From NCBI RefSeq assembly GCF_003268635.1, contig NZ_CP029639.1, forward strand, positions 1,871,501 through 1,935,500: 64,000 nt of DNA. Direction: 5' to 3'. Both the position numbers and the translations under genes were made by a program. Positions 51,856 through 61,994 of the stretch are shown piece after piece (within the stretch, counting starts at the first letter, position 1; the number at the start of each line of letters is the position of its first letter). The DNA comes from Paenibacillus sp. DCT19 (lineage in GTDB: Bacteria > Bacillota > Bacilli > Paenibacillales > Paenibacillaceae). The notes beneath the pieces are model-generated. The model saw only the letters and a program-made list of their open reading frames with translations. It made no database searches and was not told the origin of the DNA.

Positions 51856-51987
51856 TTGGAATATATGTGGGTCGCTGTAATCATCGCTGGCTTGGTGGTG
51901 ACTCCATCTCTTTATCAGATGAATAAGCGGATACGAAGATTGGAAGAACAGGTCAGACATTTGTCTGGCGATAAGAAGGTTCTATAA
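51856..51987 (+). CDS. Small single-helix membrane protein, 43 residues
   Basis: TTG 51856 has AGAGGAG 8 bases upstream. The product has one membrane helix (WVAVIIAGLVVTPSLY) and a charged helix (MNKRIRRLEEQVRHLSGDKK). Its stop overlaps the next gene's ATG by one base (TAATG). The clean ribosome site and tight packing support a real gene. Function unknown. Confidence 0.65.
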   Translation: MEYMWVAVIIAGLVVTPSLYQMNKRIRRLEEQVRHLSGDKKVL

Positions 51988-52424
51988 TGGAGCGCCATAC
52001 ACATCTAGGCGTGTACGGTCTATTGGTTTGGGAACAGAAGGCACTACTGATTCAGAAGGCACGTGGGCCTTATCAGGGGAAATGGGACCTGCCAGGAGGT
52101 AGGCTGGAGTTCGGAGAAACACCGGAGACAGCGCTCCATCGCGAGATCGAAGAAGAGACTGGGCTTACGGATGTTCGGTTGGTTCTTCGATCCGCGGAAT
52201 CCAATCTATTGCAGTGGATGTATGAAGGTAGTCCAGAAGAAGTTTATCACATTGGCATTTTATATGATGTATATCTGAAATCAGCAGAGCATGCCAATGA
52301 TATCAAAATAGAGCCGGATGGCGAAGATTCTCTAGGTGCAGCATGGTTTACGATGGAACAACTTGGTTCGCTCGCATTAACGCCGTTTGCGCTGCATATG
52401 ATTCGGAATCGGATGAAGCTGTAA
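51987..52424 (+). CDS. NUDIX hydrolase
   Basis: 145 residues. NUDIX box GGRLEFGETPETALHREIEE ETGL is complete. It begins VYGLLVWEQKALLIQKARGP, as in the small ADP-ribose/NTP pyrophosphatases of Bacilli. Substrate unknown. It is coupled to the small membrane-protein gene by a one-base overlap and ends 15 bases before the tRNA. Confidence 0.86.
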   Translation: MERHTHLGVYGLLVWEQKALLIQKARGPYQGKWDLPGGRLEFGETPETALHREIEEETGLTDVRLVLRSAESNLLQWMYEGSPEEVYHIGILYDVYLKSAEHANDIKIEPDGEDSLGAAWFTMEQLGSLALTPFALHMIRNRMKL

Positions 52425-52439
52425 TTAAATGGCTAACAT

Positions 52440-52513
52440 CGGGGTATAGCGCAGCCTGGTAGCGCGCACCCTTGGGGTGGGTGAGGTCGTGGGTTCAAAT
52501 CCCGCTACTCCGA
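52440..52513 (+). tRNA. tRNA-Pro (anticodon GGG)
   Basis: 74 bases. Acceptor arm CGGGGTA (52440-52446) pairs with TACTCCG (52506-52512), discriminator A at 52513. The D arm GCGCAGCCTGGTAGCGC, the anticodon arm CACCC-TTGGGGT-GGGTG with anticodon GGG, and the T arm GTGGGTTCAAATCCCGC all fold normally. The 3' CCA is not encoded (ATTC follows). It stands alone, not in a tRNA cluster. Confidence 0.95.
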
Positions 52514-52550
52514 TTCAAAGCAATAGATTTACTAAAAGTTTAAAGGTAAG

Positions 52551-52580
52551 GCCATAAATCTTCGGATTTATGGCTTTTAT
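52551..52580 (+). terminator. Terminator after the tRNA gene
   Basis: GCCATAAATC (52551-52560), TTCG loop, GATTTATGGC (52565-52574), then TTTTATTT. Perfect ten-base stem. Confidence 0.9.
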
Positions 52581-52584
52581 TTGT

Positions 52585-53225
52585 GTCCACAATTTTTTAA
52601 GGCTTATGAAGAACGTAGAAGAAATACGCATACGAATGCTTGGACATCATTGGCAGGTTTCAGGAATAACAGGTTCCTCACTACCTGCGTCTTCCGTGTT
52701 TCCGTTTAAGAATCTAAAAATGCGCTTCTATTCATTGCATTTTAGTGTAAAACACGTACCATTGGTTAATGTTTAAAGTGACCGTTTGTTTTTTGACTTT
52801 ATCGACCACAATTAAAAAAGGGGGAATTAGCAACTTTTTGACGTAAGGATCACACCATTTATTCGATTCATCTAATTTATGCATCAATCGAACTAAAAAT
52901 AGGAAATGCTCCTGAGCGCAAAAGTTTATAGAATAGATATTAGAACACAGAACTTCAGTTGAAAATATTGGAGAATGTGTAACCTTCGAACGGATCAGGA
53001 CAGTATTCGACATCTGTGCGACGGTATATATAATCATTCTTTTTCTATGATTTTGAAAACGCAGACAAACCTTGACGGGAGCGTCGGAACAACGTTATTA
53101 CCACCAACAGCACGATTATTGGACTTCATGAAAAATTTCGCTTAAAATGTTGAACGAACGCAAATTACAGCTTAGTCAATGATTTCCGTCAAAAATACGA
53201 CTAAATCAAGACGGAGGGAACGTCG
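52585..53225. other. 640-base gap upstream of odhA, no supported gene
   Basis: Between the tRNA terminator and odhA I find only short, family-less frames on both strands. It must carry the promoter and leader of odhAB. I see no riboswitch-like stem structure. Confidence 0.5.
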
Positions 53226-56099
53226 ATGACGATCGTGGAAGGCAACAAGAAACCCTGGGAAAGTTACTATGGACCCAATTTGGGATATGTACAAGAACAA
53301 TATGAATTATTTTCCGAAGACCCTGGTGCAGTGACACCAGCTTATCGGGAGTTGTTTGAACAATGGGGTGCACCGCCAATGCCTGGCCGAGATGCACATA
53401 CAACCACTTTTTCGGGTAATGCTCAAAATAACTCGGGAAGCGTGGATATTCAACTTTTACAGAAAGCGGTTACAGCCGGGAAACTGGTTTGGAATATCCG
53501 CACGTATGGTCATCTTGCTGCAGATATTGATCCACTTGGGATTAGTGAAGAAGCAGATACCTCTTTGCTCGAACCGAAGAATTTTGAATTAAATGAAGAA
53601 GACCTCAAAGCATTGCCGGCTTCCTTGATCTGGGAGGGTGCTGATGGTCAGACGGCAAATGGTTGGGACGCAATCCAGCGTCTACGCCAGATTTACACAG
53701 GGCCAATAGCTTATGAGTTCAGCCACGTACATGAAGTACAAGAGCGTGAATGGCTCAATCGTCGTGCGGAATCTCGCACTTCCCCGGCGCCACTTAATCA
53801 GGAAGAACGTACTGCTCTACTGGAGCGTTTGGTCGAAGTGGAGCAATTCGAAGATTTCCTGCATAAAACCTTTGTGGGACAAAAGCGCTTCTCTATTGAA
53901 GGAAACGATGTGCTTGTGCCAATGCTGGATGAAGCTGTACGTATTATGTCACATTCGGGCTCAAGCCATATCCTGATGGGGATGGCTCACCGTGGACGCT
54001 TAAACGTACTGGCACATGTACTGGGTAAACCATATAGCAAAATCTTCTCTGAATTCCATCATGCCCCGAACAAGGATTTGGTTCCATCTGAGGGTTCTAC
54101 AGGAATCAATTATGGATGGACGGGGGATGTAAAATATCACTTAGGTGCTAATCGCTTCGTAAAAGAAGGCGAAACGGTACAGGCTCGCTTGACACTAGCG
54201 AACAACCCGAGTCACCTAGAGTACGTAAACCCTGTTGTACAGGGATTCGCGCGTGCTGCACAGGATGATCGCCGTGAACCAGGTTACCCGAAACAGGACG
54301 TTTCCAAAGCAGCAACGATTCTTATGCATGGTGACGCAGCATTCCCTGGTGAAGGAATTGTAGCTGAAACGCTGAATTTCAAGGCTCTGCCTGGATACCA
54401 GAATGGCGGAACGATTCATATCATTGTAAACAATCGCTTAGGCTTCACAACGGATAGCAGTGATTCACGCTCAACGCATTATGCGAGTGACCTTGCAAAG
54501 GGATATGAAATTCCGATTATACACGTTAATGCGGATAATCCGGATGCTTGTATCGCAGCGATCCGGATGGCCGCAGAGTACCGGAACCGGTTTAAGAAAG
54601 ATTTCTTGATCGACCTCATCGGATATCGTCGTTATGGACATAACGAAACGGATGATCCAGAAACAACACAACCGAAAGTGTATGACAAAGTTAAGAACCA
54701 TCCGACCGTAAGTCATCTGTATCAGGATCAGCTGAAACAGGAATCTATTGTTGACGAAGCGTCCATTAATAGCATTCGTGAAGCTGTGACGAACCGGTTA
54801 AAAGAAGCTTACGACCATATGAAGAAAAATGAAGTGCATGAATACTATCAACGCAAGACAGATGAACCTGAAACCGTGAAGGTGATTCCAACTGCGGTAC
54901 CACTTGAGAATCTACGGAGTATCAATGCAGATCTATTGAAATGGCCGGAAAATTTCAATGTGTATCCGAAGTTGCAGCGGATTCTACAGCGCCGTAGCAC
55001 ATCACTCAATGAAGGCGAAAAAGTAGATTGGAGCCTTGCAGAGACACTGGCGTTTGCAACTATTCTTGCAGATGGCAAGCCAATCCGGATCAGTGGTCAG
55101 GATGCAGAGCGTGCAACATTTGCTCACCGGAACCTGGTGTTGCATGATTCAGAGAATGGAAGTAAATTCTGCCCGCTGCATCATTTGCCACAGGCACGAG
55201 CTTCATTTGCAATCTACAACAGCCCATTGTCTGAGGAATCGGTTGTTGGATTCGAATATGGATACAACGTATATTCACCAGAGACACTTGTCATCTGGGA
55301 AGCTCAGTTCGGTGATTTTGCGAACTGTGCACAGGTTATTTTTGACCAGTTCGTATCCGCAGGTCGCGCGAAGTGGTCGCAAAAATCAAGCTTGGTTATG
55401 CTGCTTCCACACGGTAATGAAGGTCAAGGGCCTGAACATACAAGTGCACGTCTCGAACGTTTCCTACAGCTTGCTGCAGAAGACAATATGACCGTTGCTA
55501 ACTTGACAAGTGCTTCTCAATATTTCCATCTGCTTCGTCGTCAGGCTTCCCTGACTGAAACCGAAGATGCGCGTCCACTTGTAATGATGTCACCGAAGAG
55601 TCTAATTCGTAATCCACGTGTTGCTTCTCCGGCGATTCAGTTCAGTGAAGGCAAGTTTGAGCCAGTGCTGGAACAAGCAGGGCTTGGCACGAAGCCTGAC
55701 CGTGTTGAACGGATTATCTTGTGCAGTGGTAAAATTGCGATTGACCTTGAGGATGCGTTTGAAAAAGAAGGCGGAGACTTGTCATGGCTGCACATTATCC
55801 GTGTTGAACAACTGTATCCATTCCCAGCCGAAGAGATCCAGCGTGTACTCGCACGTTTCAGCAAGTTGAAAGAGCTGGTATGGGTACAGGAAGAAAACAA
55901 AAACATGGGTGCATGGACGTATATGGAACCACGTCTTCGTGAAATTGCACCAGAAGGTACAATCGTTAAGTATGAAGGCCGTCCGGAACATGCAAGTCCT
56001 TCCAGCGGTTATCAGCTTGTGCATAGCATGGAACAACAACAGATTATTACATCCGCGTTGAAACAAACGACGAAGAATAATATTCCACTTGGGAGGTAA
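53226..56099 (+). CDS. odhA: 2-oxoglutarate dehydrogenase E1
   Basis: 957 residues, similar to B. subtilis OdhA (about 944). It decarboxylates 2-oxoglutarate in the TCA cycle with thiamine diphosphate. The N-terminal helix ([16 protein letters not shown]) is the E2-contact region; [20 protein letters not shown] and the TPP-binding block [17 protein letters not shown] are complete, as is the [15 protein letters not shown] end. GGAGGG precedes ATG 53226 by about 7 bases. It is 5 bases upstream of odhB. The E3 gene (lpd) is not in the window. Confidence 0.95.
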   Translation: MTIVEGNKKPWESYYGPNLGYVQEQYELFSEDPGAVTPAYRELFEQWGAPPMPGRDAHTTTFSGNAQNNSGSVDIQLLQKAVTAGKLVWNIRTYGHLAADIDPLGISEEADTSLLEPKNFELNEEDLKALPASLIWEGADGQTANGWDAIQRLRQIYTGPIAYEFSHVHEVQEREWLNRRAESRTSPAPLNQEERTALLERLVEVEQFEDFLHKTFVGQKRFSIEGNDVLVPMLDEAVRIMSHSGSSHILMGMAHRGRLNVLAHVLGKPYSKIFSEFHHAPNKDLVPSEGSTGINYGWTGDVKYHLGANRFVKEGETVQARLTLANNPSHLEYVNPVVQGFARAAQDDRREPGYPKQDVSKAATILMHGDAAFPGEGIVAETLNFKALPGYQNGGTIHIIVNNRLGFTTDSSDSRSTHYASDLAKGYEIPIIHVNADNPDACIAAIRMAAEYRNRFKKDFLIDLIGYRRYGHNETDDPETTQPKVYDKVKNHPTVSHLYQDQLKQESIVDEASINSIREAVTNRLKEAYDHMKKNEVHEYYQRKTDEPETVKVIPTAVPLENLRSINADLLKWPENFNVYPKLQRILQRRSTSLNEGEKVDWSLAETLAFATILADGKPIRISGQDAERATFAHRNLVLHDSENGSKFCPLHHLPQARASFAIYNSPLSEESVVGFEYGYNVYSPETLVIWEAQFGDFANCAQVIFDQFVSAGRAKWSQKSSLVMLLPHGNEGQGPEHTSARLERFLQLAAEDNMTVANLTSASQYFHLLRRQASLTETEDARPLVMMSPKSLIRNPRVASPAIQFSEGKFEPVLEQAGLGTKPDRVERIILCSGKIAIDLEDAFEKEGGDLSWLHIIRVEQLYPFPAEEIQRVLARFSKLKELVWVQEENKNMGAWTYMEPRLREIAPEGTIVKYEGRPEHASPSSGYQLVHSMEQQQIITSALKQTTKNNIPLGR

Positions 56100-56104
56100 C
56101 AACT

Positions 56105-57379
56105 GTGAGCGAAATTAAAGTACCTGCAATGGGTGAGTCGATAACCGAAGGAACGGTATCCAAATGGCTTGTTAAAGAAGGAGATACCGTTAATCAAGGT
56201 GATGTCCTTCTAGAATTGGAAACGGATAAAGTTAATATTGAAATCAGTGCTGAAGAAAGTGGCGTATTGGAGAAAATTATTCGTCAAGAAGGGGATACCG
56301 TTGAAATCGGTGAAACGATCGGTACCCTTTCCGCGGGTGCAGGGGGAGGAAGTAGCTCAGCTGCTTCCCAGCCGGCTGCAACGGAGCAAAAACAAGCGGC
56401 TACACCAGCGCCTGAAGCGCCAACTCCGCCACCAGCACCTGTTGCTGCAGGTTCTGAATCTTCTGATAATGGAAACAAAACAGCTTCCCCATCTGCGCGT
56501 AAACTAGCGCGTGAGCGGGGCATTGAGCTCGATCAGGTTCAAGGTAAGGATCCAATCGGACGCGTATATCAGGATGATGTGAAGACTCATAATACACAGG
56601 CTACTGCTCCAGCAGCACTTTCTGCGAGTAAAGCCCCAGCGGCACCAAGTGCTCCAACCGGAGGCTCCACGTATACTAAGCCAGTTGAACGTCAACGTAT
56701 GTCTCGCCGTCGCGCAACCATAGCGAAACGTCTTGTTGAAGCTCAACAAACAGCGGCAATGTTGACTACGTTTAATGAAGTTGATATGACTGCCATTATG
56801 GATGTTCGCAAACGTCGTAAGGACAAGTTCAAGGAGAAGCATGAGATCAATCTGGGCTTCATGTCCTTCTTCACTAAGGCTGTTGTGGGTGCACTGAAAA
56901 AGTTCCCAACCATTAACGCAGAGATTGATGGCGAAGATGTTGTACTTAAGAAATACTATGATATCGGTATCGCGGTATCTGCCAAAGAAGGCCTGGTTGT
57001 ACCTGTCGTTCGTGATGCAGATCGTCTAGGCTTTGCTGAAATCGAGAGAAGTATTGCCGATCTGGCTTCGAAAGCTCGTTCCAACACGTTGGCACTTTCG
57101 GATCTGCAAGGTGGAACGTTCACGATTACGAATGGTGGAACATTCGGCTCGCTCTTGTCTACACCAATCCTGAATACACCTCAAGTGGGTATTCTGGGTA
57201 TGCACAAGATCCAACTTCGTCCTGTAGCGATTGATGCAGAGCGCATGGAGAATCGTCCAATGATGTATATCGCTCTGTCCTATGATCACCGTATTATTGA
57301 TGGTAGTGAAGCAGTACGATTCCTCGTTACTGTTAAAGAACTGCTTGAAGATCCGGAATCCTTGCTCATCGAAGGATAA
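56105..57379 (+). CDS. odhB: 2-oxoglutarate dehydrogenase E2 (dihydrolipoyl succinyltransferase)
   Basis: 424 residues. One lipoyl domain with the lipoylated Lys42 in [13 protein letters not shown], an Ala/Pro-rich linker, the E3-binding domain ([20 protein letters not shown]), a second linker, and the catalytic domain with His/Asp in [13 protein letters not shown]. It transfers the succinyl group to CoA. GTG 56105 has GGGAGG 8 bases upstream. The linkers are Ala-rich and repetitive, which is normal. A strong terminator follows. Confidence 0.95.
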   Translation: MSEIKVPAMGESITEGTVSKWLVKEGDTVNQGDVLLELETDKVNIEISAEESGVLEKIIRQEGDTVEIGETIGTLSAGAGGGSSSAASQPAATEQKQAATPAPEAPTPPPAPVAAGSESSDNGNKTASPSARKLARERGIELDQVQGKDPIGRVYQDDVKTHNTQATAPAALSASKAPAAPSAPTGGSTYTKPVERQRMSRRRATIAKRLVEAQQTAAMLTTFNEVDMTAIMDVRKRRKDKFKEKHEINLGFMSFFTKAVVGALKKFPTINAEIDGEDVVLKKYYDIGIAVSAKEGLVVPVVRDADRLGFAEIERSIADLASKARSNTLALSDLQGGTFTITNGGTFGSLLSTPILNTPQVGILGMHKIQLRPVAIDAERMENRPMMYIALSYDHRIIDGSEAVRFLVTVKELLEDPESLLIEG

Positions 57380-57427
57380 GAAGGATAAAGGTATCATCTG
57401 ATATACTATTCATAAAAATGATCATAA

Positions 57428-57485
57428 AGAAGCCCCGGAATCAAATGCAGCCTTCGCTGGCATTCAGATTCCGGGGCTTCTTTTT
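57428..57485. terminator. Long terminator between odhB and the hydrolase gene
   Basis: GAAGCCCCGGAATC on the left pairs with GATTCCGGGGCTTC on the right, with an inner AAATGCAGCC/GGCATT arm and TTTTT at the right end. It probably works in both directions for the convergent genes. Confidence 0.9.
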
Positions 57486-57502
57486 ACTTGGCATGGAGCG
57501 AA

Positions 57503-58480
57503 TTATACCGAATCAGCGATATCCGTATTGCCGGTGGTAGGAGCTGCGCTAGATAGTACCAGATGGCGATCCAGCCAATGTAATACATCGAGAGCTACAT
57601 CTGCCCGATTCGTCTCATGCAGCATCTCATGGCGACCGCCAGCGTACAGGCGGTACTCAATATGTTGAAGCTGAAGCTGGCGATATTGACTCACCAGGTT
57701 ATGAACACCTTTGCCATGTAAACCGACAGGGTCTTGCTCACCTGAGAAGAGGTAAACGGGCTTATTTTTTGGAATACGTTTCATGTTATTTGGCAGATGT
57801 ATTTCAATTAGCAGTTTGAAGAAGTCGCGGAAAAAACCTGCTGTACATATCGCTCCGCACATCGGATCATCAATGAACCGTTTAACTTCCTCAGGGTCAC
57901 GAGATAACCAATCAAAAGGAGTGCTCGCCGGGCGAAAGGAACGATTGAATCCACCGAACACCAATGCGTTAAGCAGCATACTCGGATGGGTTGCTCCTTG
58001 AAATCCACATTGAAGGAATGCGAGCTTCTCACCAAAACGCAGAAGACCACGTTTGCCGTTGGTTCCCGACAATATAAAGGCATGATAGCGTTCGTGCCCG
58101 GCATACATTAGGTGCTGGACAAGAAAAGAGCCCATACTGTGTCCCATTAAAAAGAGGGGAATCTCAGGATACTCCTTAGATGCGACCTCTCCAAGATTGA
58201 TCATATCACTGGCCATCCAGCGAAAGGCATCTACCCCGGCGTTACCTAACAAATTTGGATCTTCGACCGATTTGCCATGACCGCGATGATCATTAGCATA
58301 GACCGCATAGCCATGGCGGGTAAGGCACTCTGCAAACTCTGCATACCTAGCTGCCGTTTCTCCCATTCCATGTGCAATCTGCACCACACCCCGGACGTCA
58401 GTTCCAGGATCAGGAAGCCAGCGGTACACATGAATGCGGGTACCTTCATTGCCCACAAGGCCAAAGGTAGATTCCTGCAT
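57503..58480 (-). CDS. Alpha/beta hydrolase (monoacylglycerol lipase/lysophospholipase-like)
   Basis: About 325 residues of the serine hydrolase superfamily. Nucleophile elbow GHSMGSF, Asp in FSGEQDPVGLHG and His in YAGGRHEMLHE; GVVQIAHGMGETAARYAEFA is the oxyanion region. Natural substrate unknown; a lipid ester is likely from the lysophospholipase-like sequence. ATG 58480 has AAGGAGG 11 bases upstream; ATG 58501 starts before the ribosome site. It lies 81 bases from the manA stop. Confidence 0.87.
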   Translation of the reverse strand: MQESTFGLVGNEGTRIHVYRWLPDPGTDVRGVVQIAHGMGETAARYAEFAECLTRHGYAVYANDHRGHGKSVEDPNLLGNAGVDAFRWMASDMINLGEVASKEYPEIPLFLMGHSMGSFLVQHLMYAGHERYHAFILSGTNGKRGLLRFGEKLAFLQCGFQGATHPSMLLNALVFGGFNRSFRPASTPFDWLSRDPEEVKRFIDDPMCGAICTAGFFRDFFKLLIEIHLPNNMKRIPKNKPVYLFSGEQDPVGLHGKGVHNLVSQYRQLQLQHIEYRLYAGGRHEMLHETNRADVALDVLHWLDRHLVLSSAAPTTGNTDIADSV

Positions 58481-58561
58481 CTTGTGCCAATCCTCCTTCA
58501 TTGTTTACATTCAAGCCTGATCTAAGATAAGACGAATCTGTCATCTCACCTTTGAGAAAAG

Positions 58562-59539
58562 TTAAGGCAGGTAAGAGCGAAGAACAGTGGTATTCCCGTC
58601 TAATGTATATGTACCCAGGTTGGCGGGCAATAGATAGCATTGACCTGCGTTTAATTCAATTTTTTCGGACGAGTCGTTGTCCCATGCTAAAGTACCGTTA
58701 CCTTCGCATACAACTAGAATGGTGAAGCTCTCAGCGCTTGTCGCAAGCTGCCATGGCTTGGTCACGATCCCTTTTTCGACGACGAAATATGGGCATTCGG
58801 CCAGCTTCAGCCATTCACCTGAGATTGCGTTGTTCGTTTTCATTGTTGTGGCACCAGCGCCTTCATAGGCAGTGACATTAAGGGAGTCCTCAACATGTAA
58901 CTCACGGGGCTTACCATCCAGACCTGGGCGGTTATAGTCATAAATCCGGTAAGTTGTATCTGAATTTTGCTGAATTTCAGCCACAACGACACCTGCACAT
59001 AGTGCATGAACGGTTCCGGCAGGGATAAAGAACGTATCGCCTGCTTCTACAGGAACTTGGCGTAACGTATCCATCACGGTTCCATTTTCAAGAGCTTCCT
59101 TCAGTACGTTACGATCAACGCCTTCATTTAATCCATAAATGATATGAGCGCCTGGTTTCGCATCAAGTACATACCACATTTCCGTTTTGCCGAGCTCACC
59201 AGGAGGCAGTGCCTCGTAATCATCCGTAGGGTGAACCTGTACAGAGAGATCATCGTTACAGTCTAGAAGCTTGATCAGGAGCGGGAAGCGTCCTCCTTTT
59301 TCGGAAACACCTTTTGTTCCTAACCAAGCCGTACCGAGCTGTTCACGCACTTCATCCAGACCTTTACCAGCAAGTGCACCATTTAAGACTTTTGTTGTTC
59401 CATTAGGGTGATCTGCAATCATCCAACCTTCTCCGATATGACCTTCAGGTGGCGTAAGGCCAAAATTCTCAAGTGCACGGCCACCCCAGACACGTTCTTT
59501 GAATTCAGGTTGAAATTGCAGTGGATATGGATTAGTCAT
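58562..59539 (-). CDS. manA: Mannose-6-phosphate isomerase, class I
   Basis: 325 residues. It interconverts mannose-6-P and fructose-6-P. The zinc ligands lie in LSVQVHPTDDYE, KTEMWYVLDAKPG and IPAGTVHALC; GRFPLLIKLLDC is the conserved core. The enzyme would finish the path started by the mannoside PTS and GH38 mannosidase at 6-11 kb, though it is 48 kb away. A GAGAGAC site is upstream of ATG 59539. Confidence 0.92.
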   Translation of the reverse strand: MTNPYPLQFQPEFKERVWGGRALENFGLTPPEGHIGEGWMIADHPNGTTKVLNGALAGKGLDEVREQLGTAWLGTKGVSEKGGRFPLLIKLLDCNDDLSVQVHPTDDYEALPPGELGKTEMWYVLDAKPGAHIIYGLNEGVDRNVLKEALENGTVMDTLRQVPVEAGDTFFIPAGTVHALCAGVVVAEIQQNSDTTYRIYDYNRPGLDGKPRELHVEDSLNVTAYEGAGATTMKTNNAISGEWLKLAECPYFVVEKGIVTKPWQLATSAESFTILVVCEGNGTLAWDNDSSEKIELNAGQCYLLPANLGTYTLDGNTTVLRSYLP

Positions 59540-59669
59540 TGTAGTCTCTCCTTTAGTATATGAAATGGTGGAATGAATTAATCAACCTATAACCGGTTCG
59601 ACACCTACATGTATACGGTTGCAGATTATGTATTATAAGTGACCAGTGCGAACAATCAACAACTCATAA

Positions 59670-59722
59670 ATGGGTTCAAAAAGATTCGATTTTGTACTGA
59701 AAACCGTACTTATTGGAACTCA
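59670..59722. repeat. Palindromic remnant made of both repeat ends
   Basis: GTTCAAAAAGATTCGATTTT resembles the start of repeat copy 1 (TTCAAAAAGATCGGTTTT), and TACTGAAAACCGTACTTATT-GGAAC resembles the inverted start of copy 2. Only end sequences are left, giving a short hairpin. It lies in the 260-base gap between manA and mnmM. Confidence 0.5.
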
Positions 59723-59799
59723 CACTTATTGGTTGACGCGTATTCAGCAGATGGCACTTACAATATGTCTATCGTAACGTATTTGGACAAGTAAGGAAA

Positions 59800-60384
59800 T
59801 TACTTCTTCTCGATTCCAATCAAGAAGGGCGAGGTTTCACGTTGTAATTGCCGATAGAGCATGACCTGTGCTTCCGTGACAGGTAAAGCAGAAGCCCATT
59901 TCATTACAGCTTCAGCCTCCTGAGAGCCACCTTCATGTCCTGGGTATAGTACAACGGTAATAATTCCTTTTGGCCGCAGTAATGTTAGAGCAGCCTCTAA
60001 TGCAGCAAGTGTACTATCGGTTGCCGTAATAATGGAAGCATCTGCACCTTCCGCAGGCAAATATCCAAGGTTGAACATAACGGCTCCAACGGCATCTTGC
60101 CAGTCTTCCGGAACAGCTTCAACCATACGGTCATGGCTTAGCTGCAATAGTGAAATCGAGCCAAGTTTGGCACCGTCCTCTTGTTTGCGAATCCGAGCTT
60201 GAGCCAGAGTGAGAGCTTCACTTTGGATATCGAAACCAATGACTTGCCCACGTCTGCCCACCTGTTGTGCGAGGAATAACGTATCTGCGCCTGTACCTAC
60301 GGTTGCATCGATAGCGAGGTCTCCGGGTTGTACACGCGCTGTAATCCATTGATGGGCACAGCTTAGAACAGATAGAAAACCCAT
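59800..60384 (-). CDS. mnmM: tRNA mnm5s2U methyltransferase MnmM (YtqB-like)
   Basis: About 194 residues of the rRNA_methylase family. SAM motif AIDATVGTGADTLFLA, then FNLGYLPAEG and FLIGIEKK, the YtqB pattern. In Bacillota, YtqB/MnmM methylates nm5s2U34 to mnm5s2U34 in tRNA. ATG 60384 has GGAGGGGAG upstream. Only one base separates it from the ytqA stop, so the pair is coupled. The ytqA-ytqB order matches Bacilli. Confidence 0.85.
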   Translation of the reverse strand: MGFLSVLSCAHQWITARVQPGDLAIDATVGTGADTLFLAQQVGRRGQVIGFDIQSEALTLAQARIRKQEDGAKLGSISLLQLSHDRMVEAVPEDWQDAVGAVMFNLGYLPAEGADASIITATDSTLAALEAALTLLRPKGIITVVLYPGHEGGSQEAEAVMKWASALPVTEAQVMLYRQLQRETSPFLIGIEKK

Positions 60385-60385
60385 C

Positions 60386-61339
60386 TTATGCTCCCCTCCA
60401 GTACTTGCCTTGCCATGTATCACGTTGTCTCAATTCACGGTCAATGGAGTTCAGCACTTCCCATTTATTCAATGACCACATCGGACCGATGAGCAGGTCT
60501 CGTGGTGCATCACCAGTGAGGCGGTGAACGATCATTTCTGGCGGCAAAAACTCAAGTGTATCTACAATCAGCTTGATGTACTCATCTTGTTCAAGGAAAC
60601 GGAGCAGACCTGCTTCGTATTGTTTCACCATAGGCGTTTTGCGCATGAGGTGTAGTAAATGAATCTTAATCCCTTGAACATCCATATTCGCTACGGCACG
60701 ACCGGTATCCAGCATCATCTCGTGTGTTTCTTGAGGCAAACCATAGATGATATGCGTGCAGACCCGGATATTGTGTTTGCGTAGCTTAGCCACAGCATCT
60801 TCATAACACTTCGTATCATGCGCACGATTAATAAGGGTAGAAGTGGATTCGTGAACCGTTTGCAGCCCCATTTCAATCCACAGGTAAGTTCGTTCATTAA
60901 GCTCAGCCAAATACTCGATAACGTCATCTGGTAAGCAGTCAGGTCTTGTGGCAATGGACAAACCAACAACTCCAGGTTGTTTAAGAATCTCTTCATAGTA
61001 CTCTCGAAGTTCTTCAACAGGTGCATATGTATTGGTATACGCCTGAAAATAACCAATATAATGGGCAGTGGGCCATTTCAAATGCTGTTTATCACGAATG
61101 GTATTAAATTGTGTAACCAAGTCGTGGCGGCGACTTCCCGCAAAATCGCCAGATCCTCGGGCGCTACAGAATGTGCAGCCACCTTTGGCTATTGAGCCAT
61201 CGCGGTTCGGGCAAGTAAATCCCGCATCCAACATGACTTTGAACACTTTGTTGTCAAATTCATTTCTCATCTCGTAATTCCAGGTATGGAATCGTTTATC
61301 TCCCCAGGAAAGAGGGCTGGGTAGAGCAGGTGCATTCAT
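60386..61339 (-). CDS. ytqA: Radical SAM protein (TIGR01212/YtqA-like)
   Basis: About 317 residues. The radical-SAM cluster is CPNRDGSIAKGGCTFCSARG, a C-x(12)-C-x2-C variant typical of this family. TRPDCLPDDVIEYLAELN, IEMGLQT and THIIYGLPQE are family blocks. Function is unknown, although the neighbouring mnmM suggests tRNA modification. ATG 61339 has AAGGAG about 10 bases upstream; the frame to 61390 is spurious. Confidence 0.87.
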   Translation of the reverse strand: MNAPALPSPLSWGDKRFHTWNYEMRNEFDNKVFKVMLDAGFTCPNRDGSIAKGGCTFCSARGSGDFAGSRRHDLVTQFNTIRDKQHLKWPTAHYIGYFQAYTNTYAPVEELREYYEEILKQPGVVGLSIATRPDCLPDDVIEYLAELNERTYLWIEMGLQTVHESTSTLINRAHDTKCYEDAVAKLRKHNIRVCTHIIYGLPQETHEMMLDTGRAVANMDVQGIKIHLLHLMRKTPMVKQYEAGLLRFLEQDEYIKLIVDTLEFLPPEMIVHRLTGDAPRDLLIGPMWSLNKWEVLNSIDRELRQRDTWQGKYWRGA

Positions 61340-61642
61340 CTTCAGGAACTCCTTCGGTTGTTCGTGTATTAATGAAACGCATGCCAGCATCTATTCGTGA
61401 AAAAGAACAAAAAACGGCAAAATTTGCGTTCCCATGGACTTTTACCATTGTATCAAAAAACTCAAAAAAAAGGGAATGCAGATGCAAAAATAGGCCGGAA
61501 AATCGCGGTTTTCTTCTTGCTATAGTTAACACCTTGTGTTATATTTAAATCAACGTCAGACACCATCTAATGGGCAGTATTCATCATAGCATTTGAATTA
61601 ATGTTGACGTCATGGATCATACTATACCGTGAGGTGATATGA
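61340..61642. other. 300-base divergent promoter gap
   Basis: Between ytqA (minus) and the small + gene. It is AT-rich; I find a TTGACG at 61604 but no clear -10 at standard spacing. No gene or long repeat is present. Confidence 0.4.
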
Positions 61643-61843
61643 ATGAATTCCCAAGTTAAAAACAATGATCTTCATCATGTTTCTGTAGAACTGACGGCTG
61701 AAGAGGCACTGGCTTTGACAGGTGTTCGTTTTAATGGAAATCCGAAGGTGAAAGCGGCTGCAAAACAAAAAGTTCGCGACGCTTTCGAAAAGACATTTGA
61801 TTTTTCGCACCAAGATAAGGTAGACTATGAACTATTAAAGTAG
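61643..61843 (+). CDS. Small conserved-looking cytoplasmic protein, unknown
   Basis: 66 residues, charged, helical: VSVELTAEEALALTGVRFNG and KVRDAFEKTFDF. GAGGTGAT sits about 6 bases before the ATG. It is followed by a strong terminator, so it is its own transcription unit. I do not recognise the family; similar short proteins occur in Bacilli next to trmB. Confidence 0.65.
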   Translation: MNSQVKNNDLHHVSVELTAEEALALTGVRFNGNPKVKAAAKQKVRDAFEKTFDFSHQDKVDYELLK

Positions 61844-61872
61844 TTGGACCCCAATTCCAAATAAATCGAAGA

Positions 61873-61922
61873 GGGAATCTTTGAAATTTGCCACTAGTGG
61901 CAATTCCGAAGATTCCTTTTTC
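61873..61922 (+). terminator. Strong terminator between small gene and trmB
   Basis: GGAATCTTTGAAATTTGCCA on the left pairs with TGGCAATTCCGAAGATTCC on the right (small mismatches), followed by TTTTT. The longer frame sometimes called for trmB runs through this hairpin. Confidence 0.9.
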
Positions 61923-61994
61923 ATTGCTCTTTACAATTGGTCCGTTCTTCGGCAAAATGAATCTGAGACAAGTATGGATAAACGGAGGAATAAA

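Noticed and set aside
52732..53037. 101-residue minus-strand ORF upstream of odhA
   Set aside because: No ribosome site and no family resemblance, in a region that looks like a plain leader.
56350..56500. Ala/Pro-rich repeats in odhB as a tandem repeat array
   Set aside because: This is the normal interdomain linker of E2 proteins.
61881..61994. N-terminal extension of trmB
   Set aside because: It translates through the terminator hairpin at 61873-61922 and has no TrmB similarity; ATG 61995 has the GGAGG site.
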